From FEN-1279 sp964501535 (GTDB lineage Bacteria; Bacteroidota; Ignavibacteria; Tepidaquicellales; Tepidaquicellaceae), in contig CAZCSV010000001.1 in assembly GCA_964501535.1 (NCBI GenBank), positions 620,001 through 684,000 of the forward strand: a stretch of DNA of 64,000 nucleotides. The letters run 5' to 3'. The notes beneath the pieces are model-generated. The model was given only the letters and a program-made list of their open reading frames with translations. It ran no database searches and was not told the origin of the DNA. Positions 9,377 through 18,167 of the stretch are shown in pieces. Each line of letters starts with the position of its first letter. The stretch's first letter is position 1. The position numbers and the translations under genes are program-made.

Positions 9377-11482
9377 CTATTTGTTCTCTTCCGCTCTCTT
9401 CTTTTCGTAATCGGAAATTATCTTCGTCTCTACTTCCTTCGGCACTTCCTCGTAATGCGAGAATGTCCTCGAATAATTTCCGCGTCCCTGTGTCAGCGAA
9501 CGAAGCTTCGATGAATATCCGCTCATTTCAGATAGAGGTATCGTGCACTTTATCACCTGCAATCTTCCTTCGGCTTCCATTCCGAGTATCTTTCCGCGTC
9601 TCGATGATACGTCGCCCGAAACAGCTCCCATAAATTCTTCAGGGAAATATATATCTACGTTGTAAATCGGCTCCAGTATTACGGGATGTGCTTCCTTGAA
9701 TCCCTTCTTGAATGCCATAGATGCCGCAATCTTGAACGACATTTCGTCCGAGTCAACCGTGTGATAACTTCCGAAATGAAGCGTAGCCCTTACGTCTACT
9801 ACCTTGCATCCTACCAGCACTCCGCCTGCCATCGTCTCTACTATTCCCTTCTCTACCGCGGGAACAAATCTTCCCGGAACAACTCCGCCGACAATTGCAT
9901 CTTCGAATTCAAATCCCTGTCCTCTCGGCAGCGGCTCCAACTTTATTACAACGTGTCCGAATTGTCCCCTTCCGCCTGACTGCTTCTTGTGCTTGTATTC
10001 AACTTCGGGAACCGTTCTTCTTATCGTTTCCCTGTATGGAATCTTCGGCTCCGATACGTCTACATCCAGATTGAACTTGCTCTTCATCCTCGCTATGTGA
10101 GTGTTCAGATGAATCTCACCCTGTCCGTGAATCAGTGTCTGCTTTATGTCGGTGTCGTACGTTACTATGAATGTCGGGTCTTCTTCGTGTATCGAATGAA
10201 GTGCCTGACCAAGCTTGTCTTCGTCGCCTTTTCTCGTCGGCTGTATTGCCAGCGTCATGTTCGGCTCCGGTAATGAAATTTTATTGAGTGTTACCTGATT
10301 GCTCTTCGTGCTGAGCGTGTTGTTCGTATGCGTGTCTTTAAGCTTCACTACTCCCGCTATGTCTCCGCAAATCACTTCCGGCATTTCCTTCCTGTCTTTT
10401 CCGTTCATCGAATATACCTGCGATAACCTCTCCGACTTGCTGTTATTCGTGTTTATCATATCCAATCCCGGCGCAACCTTGCCCGAATATACCCTGAAAA
10501 ATGAAAGCTCCCCTACGTTCCTTTCCGAAACAGTCTTGAACACAAACATTACCGGGTCGCCGCTTACATTCGGTTTTAATTCAACTTCGCTTCCGTTCTT
10601 GTGCACCTTCTCCGGCTCTTTGTCCGCCGGTGATTCGCAGAATTCCGATATGAAATCGAGTATCGGTCTCACACCTACATTGTTCGATGCCGATGTGCAG
10701 AATACCGGGAATAGCTTCCTCTCTTTCATGCCCTTTTTCAAACCCGCGAAAATATCCTCTTCGCTTAATGTCCCGTTCTCGAAAAATTTCTCCATCATCG
10801 CTTCGTCTTCCTCCGCTATCGCTTCTACGAACTTCTGGTGATAATCATCCGCTATGTCTTTTACATCTGCCGGAATATCTTCTACAGTATACTCGCCCTT
10901 TCCGTCAGTGCTGAACCTGAACATCTTCATCTTGATTATATCGACTATTTCGTTGAATCCTAATCCGTGATTCACCGGAAAATTCACTACCGCTACCTCC
11001 GAACCGAAACTCTCCCTTAACTGTGCAAGTGTATCTTCAAAATTCGCATTCTCGTGGTCGAGCTTGTTTATTACAAAAATTATATTGTTCTTGTTCTCTT
11101 TCGTGAACTTGAAACATGCCTCAGTCCCTACCTCTATTCCCTTGAATGAATCCACCAGAAGCAATGACGTATCAGTTACCCTCAGCGCCGCCTTTACCTC
11201 GCCTAAAAAATCCATGTATCCCGGTGTATCCAGTATATTGAATTTCGAAACCTCACCCTTGCTGTTCTTCCAAGTGCAGTTCATTAACGATAAGTTTATA
11301 GACATCTGCTTCTCGATTTCGTCCTTCCTGTAATCGCTTACCGTATTGCCTTCTTCGATTTTTCCGAACCTCGTGGTTGCTCCCGCTGCGTATAAAATCC
11401 CCTCCGAAAGGATGGTTTTACCGCAGCCACCGTGTCCTATAATCGAAAAATTCCTGATTTGCTCTGATTTATAATCAGCCAT
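9377..11482 (-). CDS. Elongation factor G-like GTPase, EF-G2 type
   Basis: Translational GTPase of 701 residues with the five-domain EF-G layout. GTP-site motifs are G1 GHGGCGKT (16-23), G3 DTPGYMDF and G4 NKLD. The G1 loop departs from the GHIDAGKT of main EF-G; my recollection is that glycine-rich variants (GHSGAGKT-like) mark the EF-G2 branch, a paralogue whose role in translocation or recycling is less clear. The C-terminal domains IV-V are present (region with GGRGQFGHV and PVILEPIYNVDI). A Shine-Dalgarno (AAGGAG) precedes the ATG. It is monocistronic, and its codons end in C or G more often than those of genes after 16.8 kb, perhaps because it is strongly expressed. The standard EF-G is presumably elsewhere. 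Confidence 0.9.
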   Translation of the reverse strand: MADYKSEQIRNFSIIGHGGCGKTILSEGILYAAGATTRFGKIEEGNTVSDYRKDEIEKQMSINLSLMNCTWKNSKGEVSKFNILDTPGYMDFLGEVKAALRVTDTSLLLVDSFKGIEVGTEACFKFTKENKNNIIFVINKLDHENANFEDTLAQLRESFGSEVAVVNFPVNHGLGFNEIVDIIKMKMFRFSTDGKGEYTVEDIPADVKDIADDYHQKFVEAIAEEDEAMMEKFFENGTLSEEDIFAGLKKGMKERKLFPVFCTSASNNVGVRPILDFISEFCESPADKEPEKVHKNGSEVELKPNVSGDPVMFVFKTVSERNVGELSFFRVYSGKVAPGLDMINTNNSKSERLSQVYSMNGKDRKEMPEVICGDIAGVVKLKDTHTNNTLSTKSNQVTLNKISLPEPNMTLAIQPTRKGDEDKLGQALHSIHEEDPTFIVTYDTDIKQTLIHGQGEIHLNTHIARMKSKFNLDVDVSEPKIPYRETIRRTVPEVEYKHKKQSGGRGQFGHVVIKLEPLPRGQGFEFEDAIVGGVVPGRFVPAVEKGIVETMAGGVLVGCKVVDVRATLHFGSYHTVDSDEMSFKIAASMAFKKGFKEAHPVILEPIYNVDIYFPEEFMGAVSGDVSSRRGKILGMEAEGRLQVIKCTIPLSEMSGYSSKLRSLTQGRGNYSRTFSHYEEVPKEVETKIISDYEKKRAEENK

Positions 11483-11641
11483 AAAATTATCTCCTTAAAA
11501 TGTAGAATTTATATTTCTAAAGTAGTTGTTAATTTTCGAAAAATGCATAAGTATTAAAAATATCAATTAATTTCTTAAAATTAAAGATATTTCCTTAACC
11601 CATTTTATCAAAAATATTCACCCCGTCACCCGCTACCCCCT

Positions 11642-11687
11642 GTCATCCCCGCACTCCAATTTGTCATCCCCGCCCGGTCATCCCCGC
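11642..11687. repeat. Three copies of GTCATCCCCGC
   Basis: Exact copies at 11642-11652, 11663-11673 and 11677-11687 inside a C-rich patch (about 11620-11697) in otherwise very AT-rich intergenic DNA. They resemble the half-sites of small intergenic repeats found in many genomes. No coding frame is supported here. Confidence 0.7.
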
Positions 11688-11722
11688 ACCCCGCTCTACA
11701 ATATAATCATGATAATTCCACC

Positions 11723-11762
11723 TTGACATTTTTAAATATATACCATATATTAATATGGTATA
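11723..11762 (+). promoter_or_regulatory. Promoter overlapped by a perfect inverted repeat
   Basis: TTGACA (11723-11728), a 17-nt spacer and TATATT (11746-11751) form the best promoter match in the window. A perfect 10-bp inverted repeat, TATACCATAT (11739-11748) and ATATGGTATA (11753-11762), with a 4-nt centre covers the -10, as a repressor operator would. The next gene on this strand is def, about 350 bp away, so it may drive a long leader or an unannotated RNA. Confidence 0.5.
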
Positions 11763-12113
11763 CTGACGTTCTTTGAAAAAAACATTTTAATGGGAAACAT
11801 TGTTGCTCGCGTTGCTCTGAATAACAACACTTGTTGCTCTTGAAATTGCAAATATAATATTGATAAATCAAATAACTATAATGCAGAGCAACAAATTGCA
11901 ACAAATAACAACAGATAACAACAAAAATCCCTGAACTGAAAAAACAATATTTTATTTTCCCGTTTTTTCTCGCCGTTGCTCTGAAATCTGTGCTCTCCAG
12001 CCTCATCTTTGTTCTTATTTTTTATATTTTTTATATTTAAATATAAGTATATTTTATATGAAATTGTTATTTTTTTTTGTTTGTTATATTATTTGAATTA
12101 AAAATTATTGCTA
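11763..12113 (+). other. Leader or intergenic DNA with GTTGCTCT / AGAGCAAC motifs
   Basis: I find no credible gene here. TGTTGCTCT (11832-11840) has its exact reverse complement AGAGCAACA at 11885-11893, and CGTTGCTCTGAA occurs twice (about 11810 and 11974). Runs of AACAACA follow. The pairing could fold a transcript begun at about 11758, so a structured def leader or small RNA is possible. A 99-codon minus-strand frame (11707-12006) has no family features. Confidence 0.4.
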
Positions 12114-12659
12114 ATGCCCGTACAATTGCCGATTACAACTTATGGAATGGAAGTTTTAAGGAAAACGTCTAAACCCGTTGATAATATCGATAAAGGCGTC
12201 GTGGAACTCATAGATAATATGTTCTATACTATGATAAACGCTAACGGCGTGGGCCTCGCCGCTCCGCAGGTCAATAGCGACCTTTCAGTTTGTATTGTTG
12301 ATATCTCGTGTATCGAGGAATATAAAAATGTTAAGCCGCTCATTCTCATTAATCCGGTCATTCTTGATTCACACGGCGAAAAAATAATCGAGGAAGGATG
12401 TTTAAGCATACCCGATGTAAGAGGTGAAGTTACACGTCCCGAAAAAATTTTCCTGAAGTATAATGACTTTAATATGAATGAGGTGAAAATGGAACTCGAC
12501 GGCTACATCGCTCGCGTCGCACAGCACGAAATCGACCACCTGCACGGTAAACTCTTTGTTGACTATCTGAACGAGGAATCTTTGAAAAAGGTTAAATCCC
12601 AGCTTAGAAAAATTAAGAAAGGGAAAGCAGTAACAGACTATCCCCTTTTCGAGGATTAA
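12114..12659 (+). CDS. def: Peptide deformylase
   Basis: Removes the formyl group from the N-terminal methionine of new proteins. It has 181 residues from the ATG at 12114; a TTG two codons earlier is possible but less likely. All three family motifs are present: GVGLAAPQ (45-52), EGCLSIP (94-100) and HEIDH (138-142), giving metal ligands Cys96, His138 and His142 and catalytic Glu139. It is followed after 27 bp by fmt, the enzyme that adds the same formyl group to initiator tRNA, the classic def-fmt pair. Upstream lies a long AT-rich stretch with a distant promoter. Confidence 0.97.
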   Translation: MPVQLPITTYGMEVLRKTSKPVDNIDKGVVELIDNMFYTMINANGVGLAAPQVNSDLSVCIVDISCIEEYKNVKPLILINPVILDSHGEKIIEEGCLSIPDVRGEVTRPEKIFLKYNDFNMNEVKMELDGYIARVAQHEIDHLHGKLFVDYLNEESLKKVKSQLRKIKKGKAVTDYPLFED

Positions 12660-12686
12660 ATTTTTTTTGCAAGAAAAAGTTATTTT

Positions 12687-13616
12687 ATGTCTATGAAAAT
12701 TGTTTTTATGGGAACTCCGAAATTCGCCGTTCCCTCCCTGAAAAAAATTATCGAATCCGGATACGAAATCCCTTTCGTGGTTACCGTCCCCGATAAGGAA
12801 AAAGGACGCGGACTTAAAAAACAATTTTCCGATGTTAAAATCACAGCTTTAGAGCATAACCTGAAAGTTCTTCAGCCCGAAAATCTGAAAGATGATAATT
12901 TCATCGGCGAACTGAAAAATGCCGACCCGGACTTAATAGTGATTATAGCTTTCAGAATGCTACCGCGTGAAGTCTATACTCTGCCGAGGCTCGGCTCGGT
13001 TAATCTGCACGGCTCTTACCTCCCGAAATACAGAGGCGCCGCCCCCATCAACAGGGCTGTTATTAACGGCGAAACTAAAACCGGCATCACAACGTTTTTT
13101 CTTAAAGATAAAGCCGATACGGGCAATATTATCCTTCGGGAAAAAGTGGATATCTCGGAAGATGATGACGCAGGCACTCTGCACCACAGGCTCTCCGTTA
13201 AAGGCGCAGACCTGCTCGTCAAAACACTTAAGCTGATTGAATCGGGGAACTATGAACTGACAGAGCAGGATGACTCGCTCGCTACTAAAGCCCCGAAGAT
13301 TTTTAAGGAAGATTGCCTGATTGACTGGTCTAAATCCGCCGTGGATATTCATAACCTTATCCGCGGGCTTTCACCTTACCCTGCGGCATTCACGCACCTG
13401 AACGGTAAAGTCTGTAAGATTTATAAAAGCAGACTGACGGGACTTAAATCGGATTCAGAAACGGGACATATTAAAATAAGCGGCAGACAGATTTTTGTAT
13501 CGGCAAAGGATTTTCTCCTCGAAATACTCGAACTAATGCTCGAAGGCAAAAAAAGAATCCCATCCTCGGAATTCCTGAATGGGATTGATAAAAGCTCGCT
13601 GAAATTGTTTAACTGA
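12687..13616 (+). CDS. fmt: Methionyl-tRNA formyltransferase
   Basis: Transfers a formyl group from 10-formyl-tetrahydrofolate to Met-tRNA(fMet). It has 309 residues, the usual length. The catalytic residues Asn106, His108 and Asp144 fall at the same positions as in the E. coli enzyme, inside GSVNLHGSYLPKYRG and DKADTGN. The N-terminal Rossmann-type domain is followed by the C-terminal OB-like tRNA-binding domain (from about 205). Start at 12687 (MSMK) or two codons later at 12693. It is the second gene of def-fmt and ends 8 bp from the convergent next gene. Confidence 0.97.
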   Translation: MSMKIVFMGTPKFAVPSLKKIIESGYEIPFVVTVPDKEKGRGLKKQFSDVKITALEHNLKVLQPENLKDDNFIGELKNADPDLIVIIAFRMLPREVYTLPRLGSVNLHGSYLPKYRGAAPINRAVINGETKTGITTFFLKDKADTGNIILREKVDISEDDDAGTLHHRLSVKGADLLVKTLKLIESGNYELTEQDDSLATKAPKIFKEDCLIDWSKSAVDIHNLIRGLSPYPAAFTHLNGKVCKIYKSRLTGLKSDSETGHIKISGRQIFVSAKDFLLEILELMLEGKKRIPSSEFLNGIDKSSLKLFN

Positions 13617-13624
13617 AATTTCTC

Positions 13625-15265
13625 TTACAGCTTTATCTCGACTTTGTAAATCTCGTTCCCTCTCGAAATAAAGTAAGTCACAATACCTGTCTTTTCGTTT
13701 AACTTGAATTCAGTTATGCCGTCATATTCGGGAGTAATCGGTTTATTGTCATAATATATTTTGTATTTGTATACGTAATTTTCTTTGTCGGTTATGTAAG
13801 ATACCATATATAAAACTTTTCCGTTGTAAAAGTGCACGTCGGATATGTTATCATACTCTTGACTTTTACCCGTGTTGGTATAAAGCACGTAAATGTAATC
13901 CGTGTAACCTTTTATTATGTTTACCAGATAAGCGAAATTCCCCTTTTCATCGGATACTGTAAAGCTGTTTTTTTCGTAATCGAGTATTTGCATTCCGTCG
14001 TAAGGTCCGTATTTCTTTTCTCCGATTTGTATGTAATACTTGTCCTTTATATTTTTCTCGTAATCGCCGAACTCCGCGTAAACAAATGCCAGTGTCCCGT
14101 CCGCTAATAAATCCGCCGACTGAACGCTCAGCTTTTTCCCGATTGGAATTTCTTTCGTGCCGTCTACCACTGCATATCTGTCTTCGCTTATCTGTGCCGC
14201 ATATACTATTCTGTTACCGGGATAAATTTTCGGATTCATTACGAATAAATATTTCTTGTGTTCTTTTCCGTCGTATACCAAAAAGGATTCGTAATTTTCG
14301 GCTTTTCCCTTTGTTTCATTCGCTATGTAATACAGCTTTCCGTCAGGTGTAAGATTTAAATTGTATATGCCTCCGTTGTATGTCTTGCTGATTGCTTTAT
14401 TCCCCATCATCACTCTCTGAGGGAAAAAATCGGCTGAATAATCCGACGCTAAATAAATTGCATTTCCTTTCTCGTCTGTGATTAAATTATAGATGCTGTA
14501 AAAAGCATTGTATCTCTGGTTTCCGTATACTACGAAATTACCGCCCGGATTCATGAAACTGCCGGTGTCCTTTGCTACATAAGCGAACTTGCCTGATTTA
14601 TCCTCTGTTACGCTGTATGCATCTATGTCTGTAAACTGCATTTGCTCCTCATCACCTGTTACCATGAATGTCTTGTTATTTAGCTTAGCGATATAATATA
14701 TCTTTCCGTCTTTCGTAATACCTATTTTACCTATCGGCTCACCTTCATATACATTCTTGTCAAACTGGCATAAAATTACTTCATCATACTCCTTGCCTTT
14801 AGATAATGTATTGTCTGATATGCTGTATGCGGTTATGAAAGACTTCCCATTGTCGGTGCACATCATGTATACTTTTCCGTCTGAAATTAAAGTCTCCGAA
14901 TTGATATAATCACAGGTTATTATTTCTTTTCCGTTTTTAATCAAGGCATTCCTGCCCGATGTGTCATTAATGCTTATATATGCTACTAAATAATAATTCC
15001 CTTCATCATCGAACTGGGTAACGTAACTATTTATGAAATCGTAATCTCCCGAGTTTCCTTTGTTGCTTATTATAGAGTTTTTAAGTAATTTAGTCGAATC
15101 GTAATAAACATAAACATATGTCCCTGTTTTTGCATCGTACTTGAGAGAATAAACATCGAGATTTCCTATATTTTCTATTTTGCATATTGACTTTTCTGTT
15201 ACTGCCTGTGCGAGCAAAAACATTGGAAAAAGGGAAATCAAAAGAACAAATATTATTTTTTTCAT
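13625..15265 (-). CDS. Secreted repeat protein, possibly a beta-propeller
   Basis: 546 residues with a clean signal peptide (1-20, ending FLLAQ). Family not recognised. The mature part repeats short beta-hairpin units of the form DGKxYYIAK, DEKGNAIYLAS or KNGKEI about every 40-50 residues (for example KDGKIYYIAK, DEKGNAIYLA, PDGKLYYIAN). This suggests a WD40/TolB-like propeller built from strand-turn-strand units rich in Tyr, Lys and Asp. There is no catalytic motif, lipobox or T9SS tail, so it is probably periplasmic. It is divergent from the lipoprotein gene and convergent with fmt. Confidence 0.75.
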   Translation of the reverse strand: MKKIIFVLLISLFPMFLLAQAVTEKSICKIENIGNLDVYSLKYDAKTGTYVYVYYDSTKLLKNSIISNKGNSGDYDFINSYVTQFDDEGNYYLVAYISINDTSGRNALIKNGKEIITCDYINSETLISDGKVYMMCTDNGKSFITAYSISDNTLSKGKEYDEVILCQFDKNVYEGEPIGKIGITKDGKIYYIAKLNNKTFMVTGDEEQMQFTDIDAYSVTEDKSGKFAYVAKDTGSFMNPGGNFVVYGNQRYNAFYSIYNLITDEKGNAIYLASDYSADFFPQRVMMGNKAISKTYNGGIYNLNLTPDGKLYYIANETKGKAENYESFLVYDGKEHKKYLFVMNPKIYPGNRIVYAAQISEDRYAVVDGTKEIPIGKKLSVQSADLLADGTLAFVYAEFGDYEKNIKDKYYIQIGEKKYGPYDGMQILDYEKNSFTVSDEKGNFAYLVNIIKGYTDYIYVLYTNTGKSQEYDNISDVHFYNGKVLYMVSYITDKENYVYKYKIYYDNKPITPEYDGITEFKLNEKTGIVTYFISRGNEIYKVEIKL

Positions 15266-15375
15266 AATTTTAAGTTTTTAATATTCAACAAAATAATCAA
15301 AATAATTTAAATTAAATAACTATAAAAATAGGTTTTAAGTTTCATAAAAAAAAAATTAACACTTATTAAACCACT

Positions 15376-15403
15376 TTTAATTATTACTTGTCTAATAATT
15401 AAA
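15376..15403. promoter_or_regulatory. Perfect AT-rich inverted repeat
   Basis: TTTAATTATTA and TAATAATTAAA, 11 bp each, flank a 6-nt spacer (CTTGTC) between two divergent genes, 26 bp before the lipoprotein ATG. It may be an operator or a leader hairpin. Low complexity makes chance occurrence fairly likely. Confidence 0.35.
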
Positions 15404-15428
15404 TTTTTTAAAACTTAAAAATATAAAA

Positions 15429-16394
15429 ATGAAACCAATAAAATTCCTATCGGTATTTATTTCGATTTTATCAATCTCACTCATACTATCAAGCTGTAAT
15501 AAAGAAAATGCTATAGAACCAAAGGAATTAACAGATGAAGAATATATCCTGCAGGTACTTAATAGCGGATATGGAACAAATAATGAAGAGGACAATCTAA
15601 TGTCAGGTGAAATAAATGACATGGATACAAGCATCGTAAACGATGAAGGTCAACCTCTTTCCCCGATAGATTCACTTATAAAATGGGGTAGAAAGATAAC
15701 AAATGCAAGTATAAGTATTCAGAACACAGGTAATGATACTATGCGGTATATTAATGTTACAAGAGAGATAACAGGTAACTACATTATTGTTGGAAAAGTA
15801 GGAGGCAACGTTCAGACAATTACAAAACCTTATGTGGTAAAATTGTACAGAAATATTGCGTTCAAAAGGATTGCAAGAACAATTTATCCGAGATTGAACT
15901 GGAGGGTTCATCAGATATCCTGTCTGGATGGAGGAACAACCCAACCACAGGTTGGCAGTGATTTTATCCAGATGCAGAAAATTGAAATTTATAAAGATAA
16001 CGGAAACACTCTATACGCCACTCTAAACGGACCGAATTTCCAGAATTATTATTTTAATACGATGTATTTTGGCGGTTCGGGAATTCCGTCCCTTGTCAGA
16101 GGTGAACAAATAAAAGTAAAAGTGTACTTGACATCGACTTCAGCATCAAATAATGAAATAGTGGCATATCACTGGGCTAGAAATACATTTGGATTTCACA
16201 GGGTACCGTTTACTTATGAACAAACAATCGGCAACGAGAAAGTATTTTCAAAATCATTCACCGTTTATGCAAATCATAAGCTCGGTGTATTTAACGGTTT
16301 CATAAATGCATCAACTCAAGAATCACTATATGATGATGACGTGAATAAGTTTGCATCGGATGAAATCGGCGTACCTTATAAAGTATTACAATAA
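15429..16394 (+). CDS. Predicted lipoprotein of unknown function
   Basis: 321 residues. The signal sequence ends in a lipobox LILSSC with the modified Cys at about residue 22, so it is an outer- or inner-membrane lipoprotein. An acidic tether (about 23-75, rich in Glu, Asp and Asn) leads to a globular domain with alternating beta strands. I do not recognise a family and see no catalytic motif. It is monocistronic, with a hairpin terminator 25 bp after the stop. Confidence 0.75.
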   Translation: MKPIKFLSVFISILSISLILSSCNKENAIEPKELTDEEYILQVLNSGYGTNNEEDNLMSGEINDMDTSIVNDEGQPLSPIDSLIKWGRKITNASISIQNTGNDTMRYINVTREITGNYIIVGKVGGNVQTITKPYVVKLYRNIAFKRIARTIYPRLNWRVHQISCLDGGTTQPQVGSDFIQMQKIEIYKDNGNTLYATLNGPNFQNYYFNTMYFGGSGIPSLVRGEQIKVKVYLTSTSASNNEIVAYHWARNTFGFHRVPFTYEQTIGNEKVFSKSFTVYANHKLGVFNGFINASTQESLYDDDVNKFASDEIGVPYKVLQ

Positions 16395-16418
16395 TTATTA
16401 TTAAAACCTCCGATATGG

Positions 16419-16445
16419 CAGGTTATGTTTTTAACATGACCTGCT
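16419..16445. terminator. Long hairpin between convergent genes
   Basis: GCAGGTTATGTT pairs over 12 positions (one T-G wobble) with AACATGACCTGC around a TTT loop, followed by an imperfect T-rich stretch. It probably ends the lipoprotein transcript and perhaps the convergent small gene. Confidence 0.65.
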
Positions 16446-16454
16446 TATGAATTT

Positions 16455-16679
16455 TTATTTCTTATTTTCTTTTTTCTTGATTGGTATAAAACTAACCAGA
16501 AGATATCCTAATAATATCCCGTATCCGGTCATTATCATCCAGTTCGACCTCAAGGGGCAGCTGCCGTCTAAACAGCCGAAAAATTTCCAGTAAAGAAATC
16601 CGCCTGTTCCTCCTAATACAGAACCAATTAATATTAAAATTTTTTTGTTAATAATCAGCAAATTTAATTTGACTTGCAA
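16455..16679 (-). CDS. DUF6132-like small membrane protein
   Basis: 74 residues. Two hydrophobic segments (about 12-31 and 47-65) flank a conserved-looking loop, FFGCLDGSCPLRSN, with two Cys six residues apart. This Gly-rich helix, GC...GxCP loop and second helix is what I remember of the Bacteroidota family DUF6132; the function is unknown. The Cys pair could bind metal or form a disulphide. A lysine-rich tail marks the cytoplasmic end. It is the last gene before the truncated clpB. Confidence 0.7.
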   Translation of the reverse strand: MQVKLNLLIINKKILILIGSVLGGTGGFLYWKFFGCLDGSCPLRSNWMIMTGYGILLGYLLVSFIPIKKKENKK

Positions 16680-16741
16680 TATAGTAAACTTATGATTTTA
16701 AATGTAGGTATTTTTCATTAAACCGAACAAAACACTATATA

Positions 16742-16770
16742 TTGCGAACCATATTGTGCATTTTTAAAAT
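16742..16770 (+). promoter_or_regulatory. Putative promoter upstream of truncated clpB
   Basis: TTGCGA (16742-16747), 17 nt, TAAAAT (16765-16770), 56 bp before the TTG start. A weak but correctly spaced match that would let the truncated gene and its operon be transcribed. Confidence 0.35.
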
Positions 16771-16826
16771 CATAGAATAAACAATTATAATTCAGTAAAT
16801 TTATATAGCTGTAAAGAATATATATA

Positions 16827-18167
16827 TTGGCAAAAAAAGAATCAAATATTAATCCTACAAAAATTCGGTTGAATGAAATAGAAAAGGAAATAGCCGAGTT
16901 AAAAGAACAAAAAGATAGTCTAATAGCGCACTGGACATTAGAAAAAGAACTCATTAAAACCATTAGAGAATCTAAAGAAAGTATAGAGATTTTAAAGTCA
17001 GAAGCAGAAAAACTCGAACGTGAAGGAAACCTTGCAAAAGTAGCCGAATTAAGATACGGAAAAATTCCCGAACTGGAAAAAATAATCGTAACAAAAACCG
17101 AAGAGTTGACCCGAATTCAGAAGGATTTAAAGATGTTAAAAGAAGAAGTAGATGCGGATGATGTAGCCGAAATTGTTTCGAAATGGACAGGAATTCCCGT
17201 AAATAAAATGCTGGAAAGCGAACGGGAAAAACTTCTCCATATGGAACAAAATCTGGCAAAAAGGATTGTAGGTCAGGAAGAGGCTGTTACCGCTGTTTCA
17301 AATGCAATCCGCCGATCACGTGCCGGACTGCAAGACGAAAACAAACCAATAGGCTCATTTATATTTTTAGGTACTACAGGGGTTGGTAAAACGGAGCTTG
17401 CAAGAGCCCTTGCGGAATTTTTGTTCGACGATGATAGGGCTATCGTTAGAATTGATATGAGCGAATATATGGAAAAGTTTTCTGTCTCCAGATTAATAGG
17501 TGCTCCTCCCGGATACGTTGGATATGATGAAGGAGGTCAGTTAACTGAAGCTGTAAGGCGGAAGCCCTATTGCGTAGTATTGCTTGACGAGATTGAAAAA
17601 GCCCATCCTGATGTTTTTAACATTTTATTGCAGGTTCTGGATGAGGGAAGGCTAACGGATTCAAAAGGAAAAACTATTAATTTTAAAAACACACTGATTA
17701 TTATGACCTCCAACATCGGCTCGGTTATGATACAGGAGCAATTGCAGTTCATAAATCAGAATAACAGGGAAGAAATATTGGGCGAGTTAAGAGTTAAACT
17801 TACTGAACTACTAAGGGCTACGATAAGACCAGAATTCCTAAACAGAATAGACGAAATCATTCTTTTTAAACCGCTGACAGAAGATGAAATCAGAAAAATT
17901 GTCGACTTACAATTAAATTATATTATCGATAGAATTGGAAAAAATAATATAACTCTTACTGCCGATGAGGATTCAAAAGATTGGATTGGAAAGCTTGGAT
18001 ATGATATTCATTATGGGGCCAGACCACTTAAAAGAATTATCCAAAAATATATTGCAAATCCACTATCCGAAAAAATTCTAAGCAACGAATTTCAACCCGG
18101 AGATAAAATACTAATTACTCTTAATAAACAGGGACTAATAACATTTGCCAAGAAAAACAAAGACTAA
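16827..18167 (+). CDS. clpB: ClpB disaggregase, C-terminal half only (middle domain + AAA2)
   Basis: Hsp100 unfoldase family. Only 446 residues remain, against about 860 in full ClpB: the N-domain and first ATPase module are absent, and homology begins inside the coiled-coil middle domain (about 15-105). The second module looks complete: Walker A GTTGVGKT (182-189, Thr for the usual Pro), the pore loop GAPPGYVGYDEGG (about 225-237), Walker B LLDEIEKAH (Asp254, Glu255), the arginine finger in RPEFLNRID, and sensor 2 GARPLKR. The frame has a stop at 16812-16814, and the only nearby start is TTG 16827; no ClpB N-terminal code lies in the 147 bp upstream. The stop abuts the next ATG. It could be a decayed gene at a rearrangement joint or a short single-ring ClpB; the unbroken frame favours expression. 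Confidence 0.9.
   Translation: MAKKESNINPTKIRLNEIEKEIAELKEQKDSLIAHWTLEKELIKTIRESKESIEILKSEAEKLEREGNLAKVAELRYGKIPELEKIIVTKTEELTRIQKDLKMLKEEVDADDVAEIVSKWTGIPVNKMLESEREKLLHMEQNLAKRIVGQEEAVTAVSNAIRRSRAGLQDENKPIGSFIFLGTTGVGKTELARALAEFLFDDDRAIVRIDMSEYMEKFSVSRLIGAPPGYVGYDEGGQLTEAVRRKPYCVVLLDEIEKAHPDVFNILLQVLDEGRLTDSKGKTINFKNTLIIMTSNIGSVMIQEQLQFINQNNREEILGELRVKLTELLRATIRPEFLNRIDEIILFKPLTEDEIRKIVDLQLNYIIDRIGKNNITLTADEDSKDWIGKLGYDIHYGARPLKRIIQKYIANPLSEKILSNEFQPGDKILITLNKQGLITFAKKNKD

Noticed and set aside
10299..10841. 180-codon plus-strand frame inside the EF-G-like gene
   Set aside because: Antisense shadow of a conserved gene, no independent motif.
11707..12006. 99-codon minus-strand frame
   Set aside because: Low-complexity, no family features or ribosome site, lies over the promoter/inverted-repeat region.
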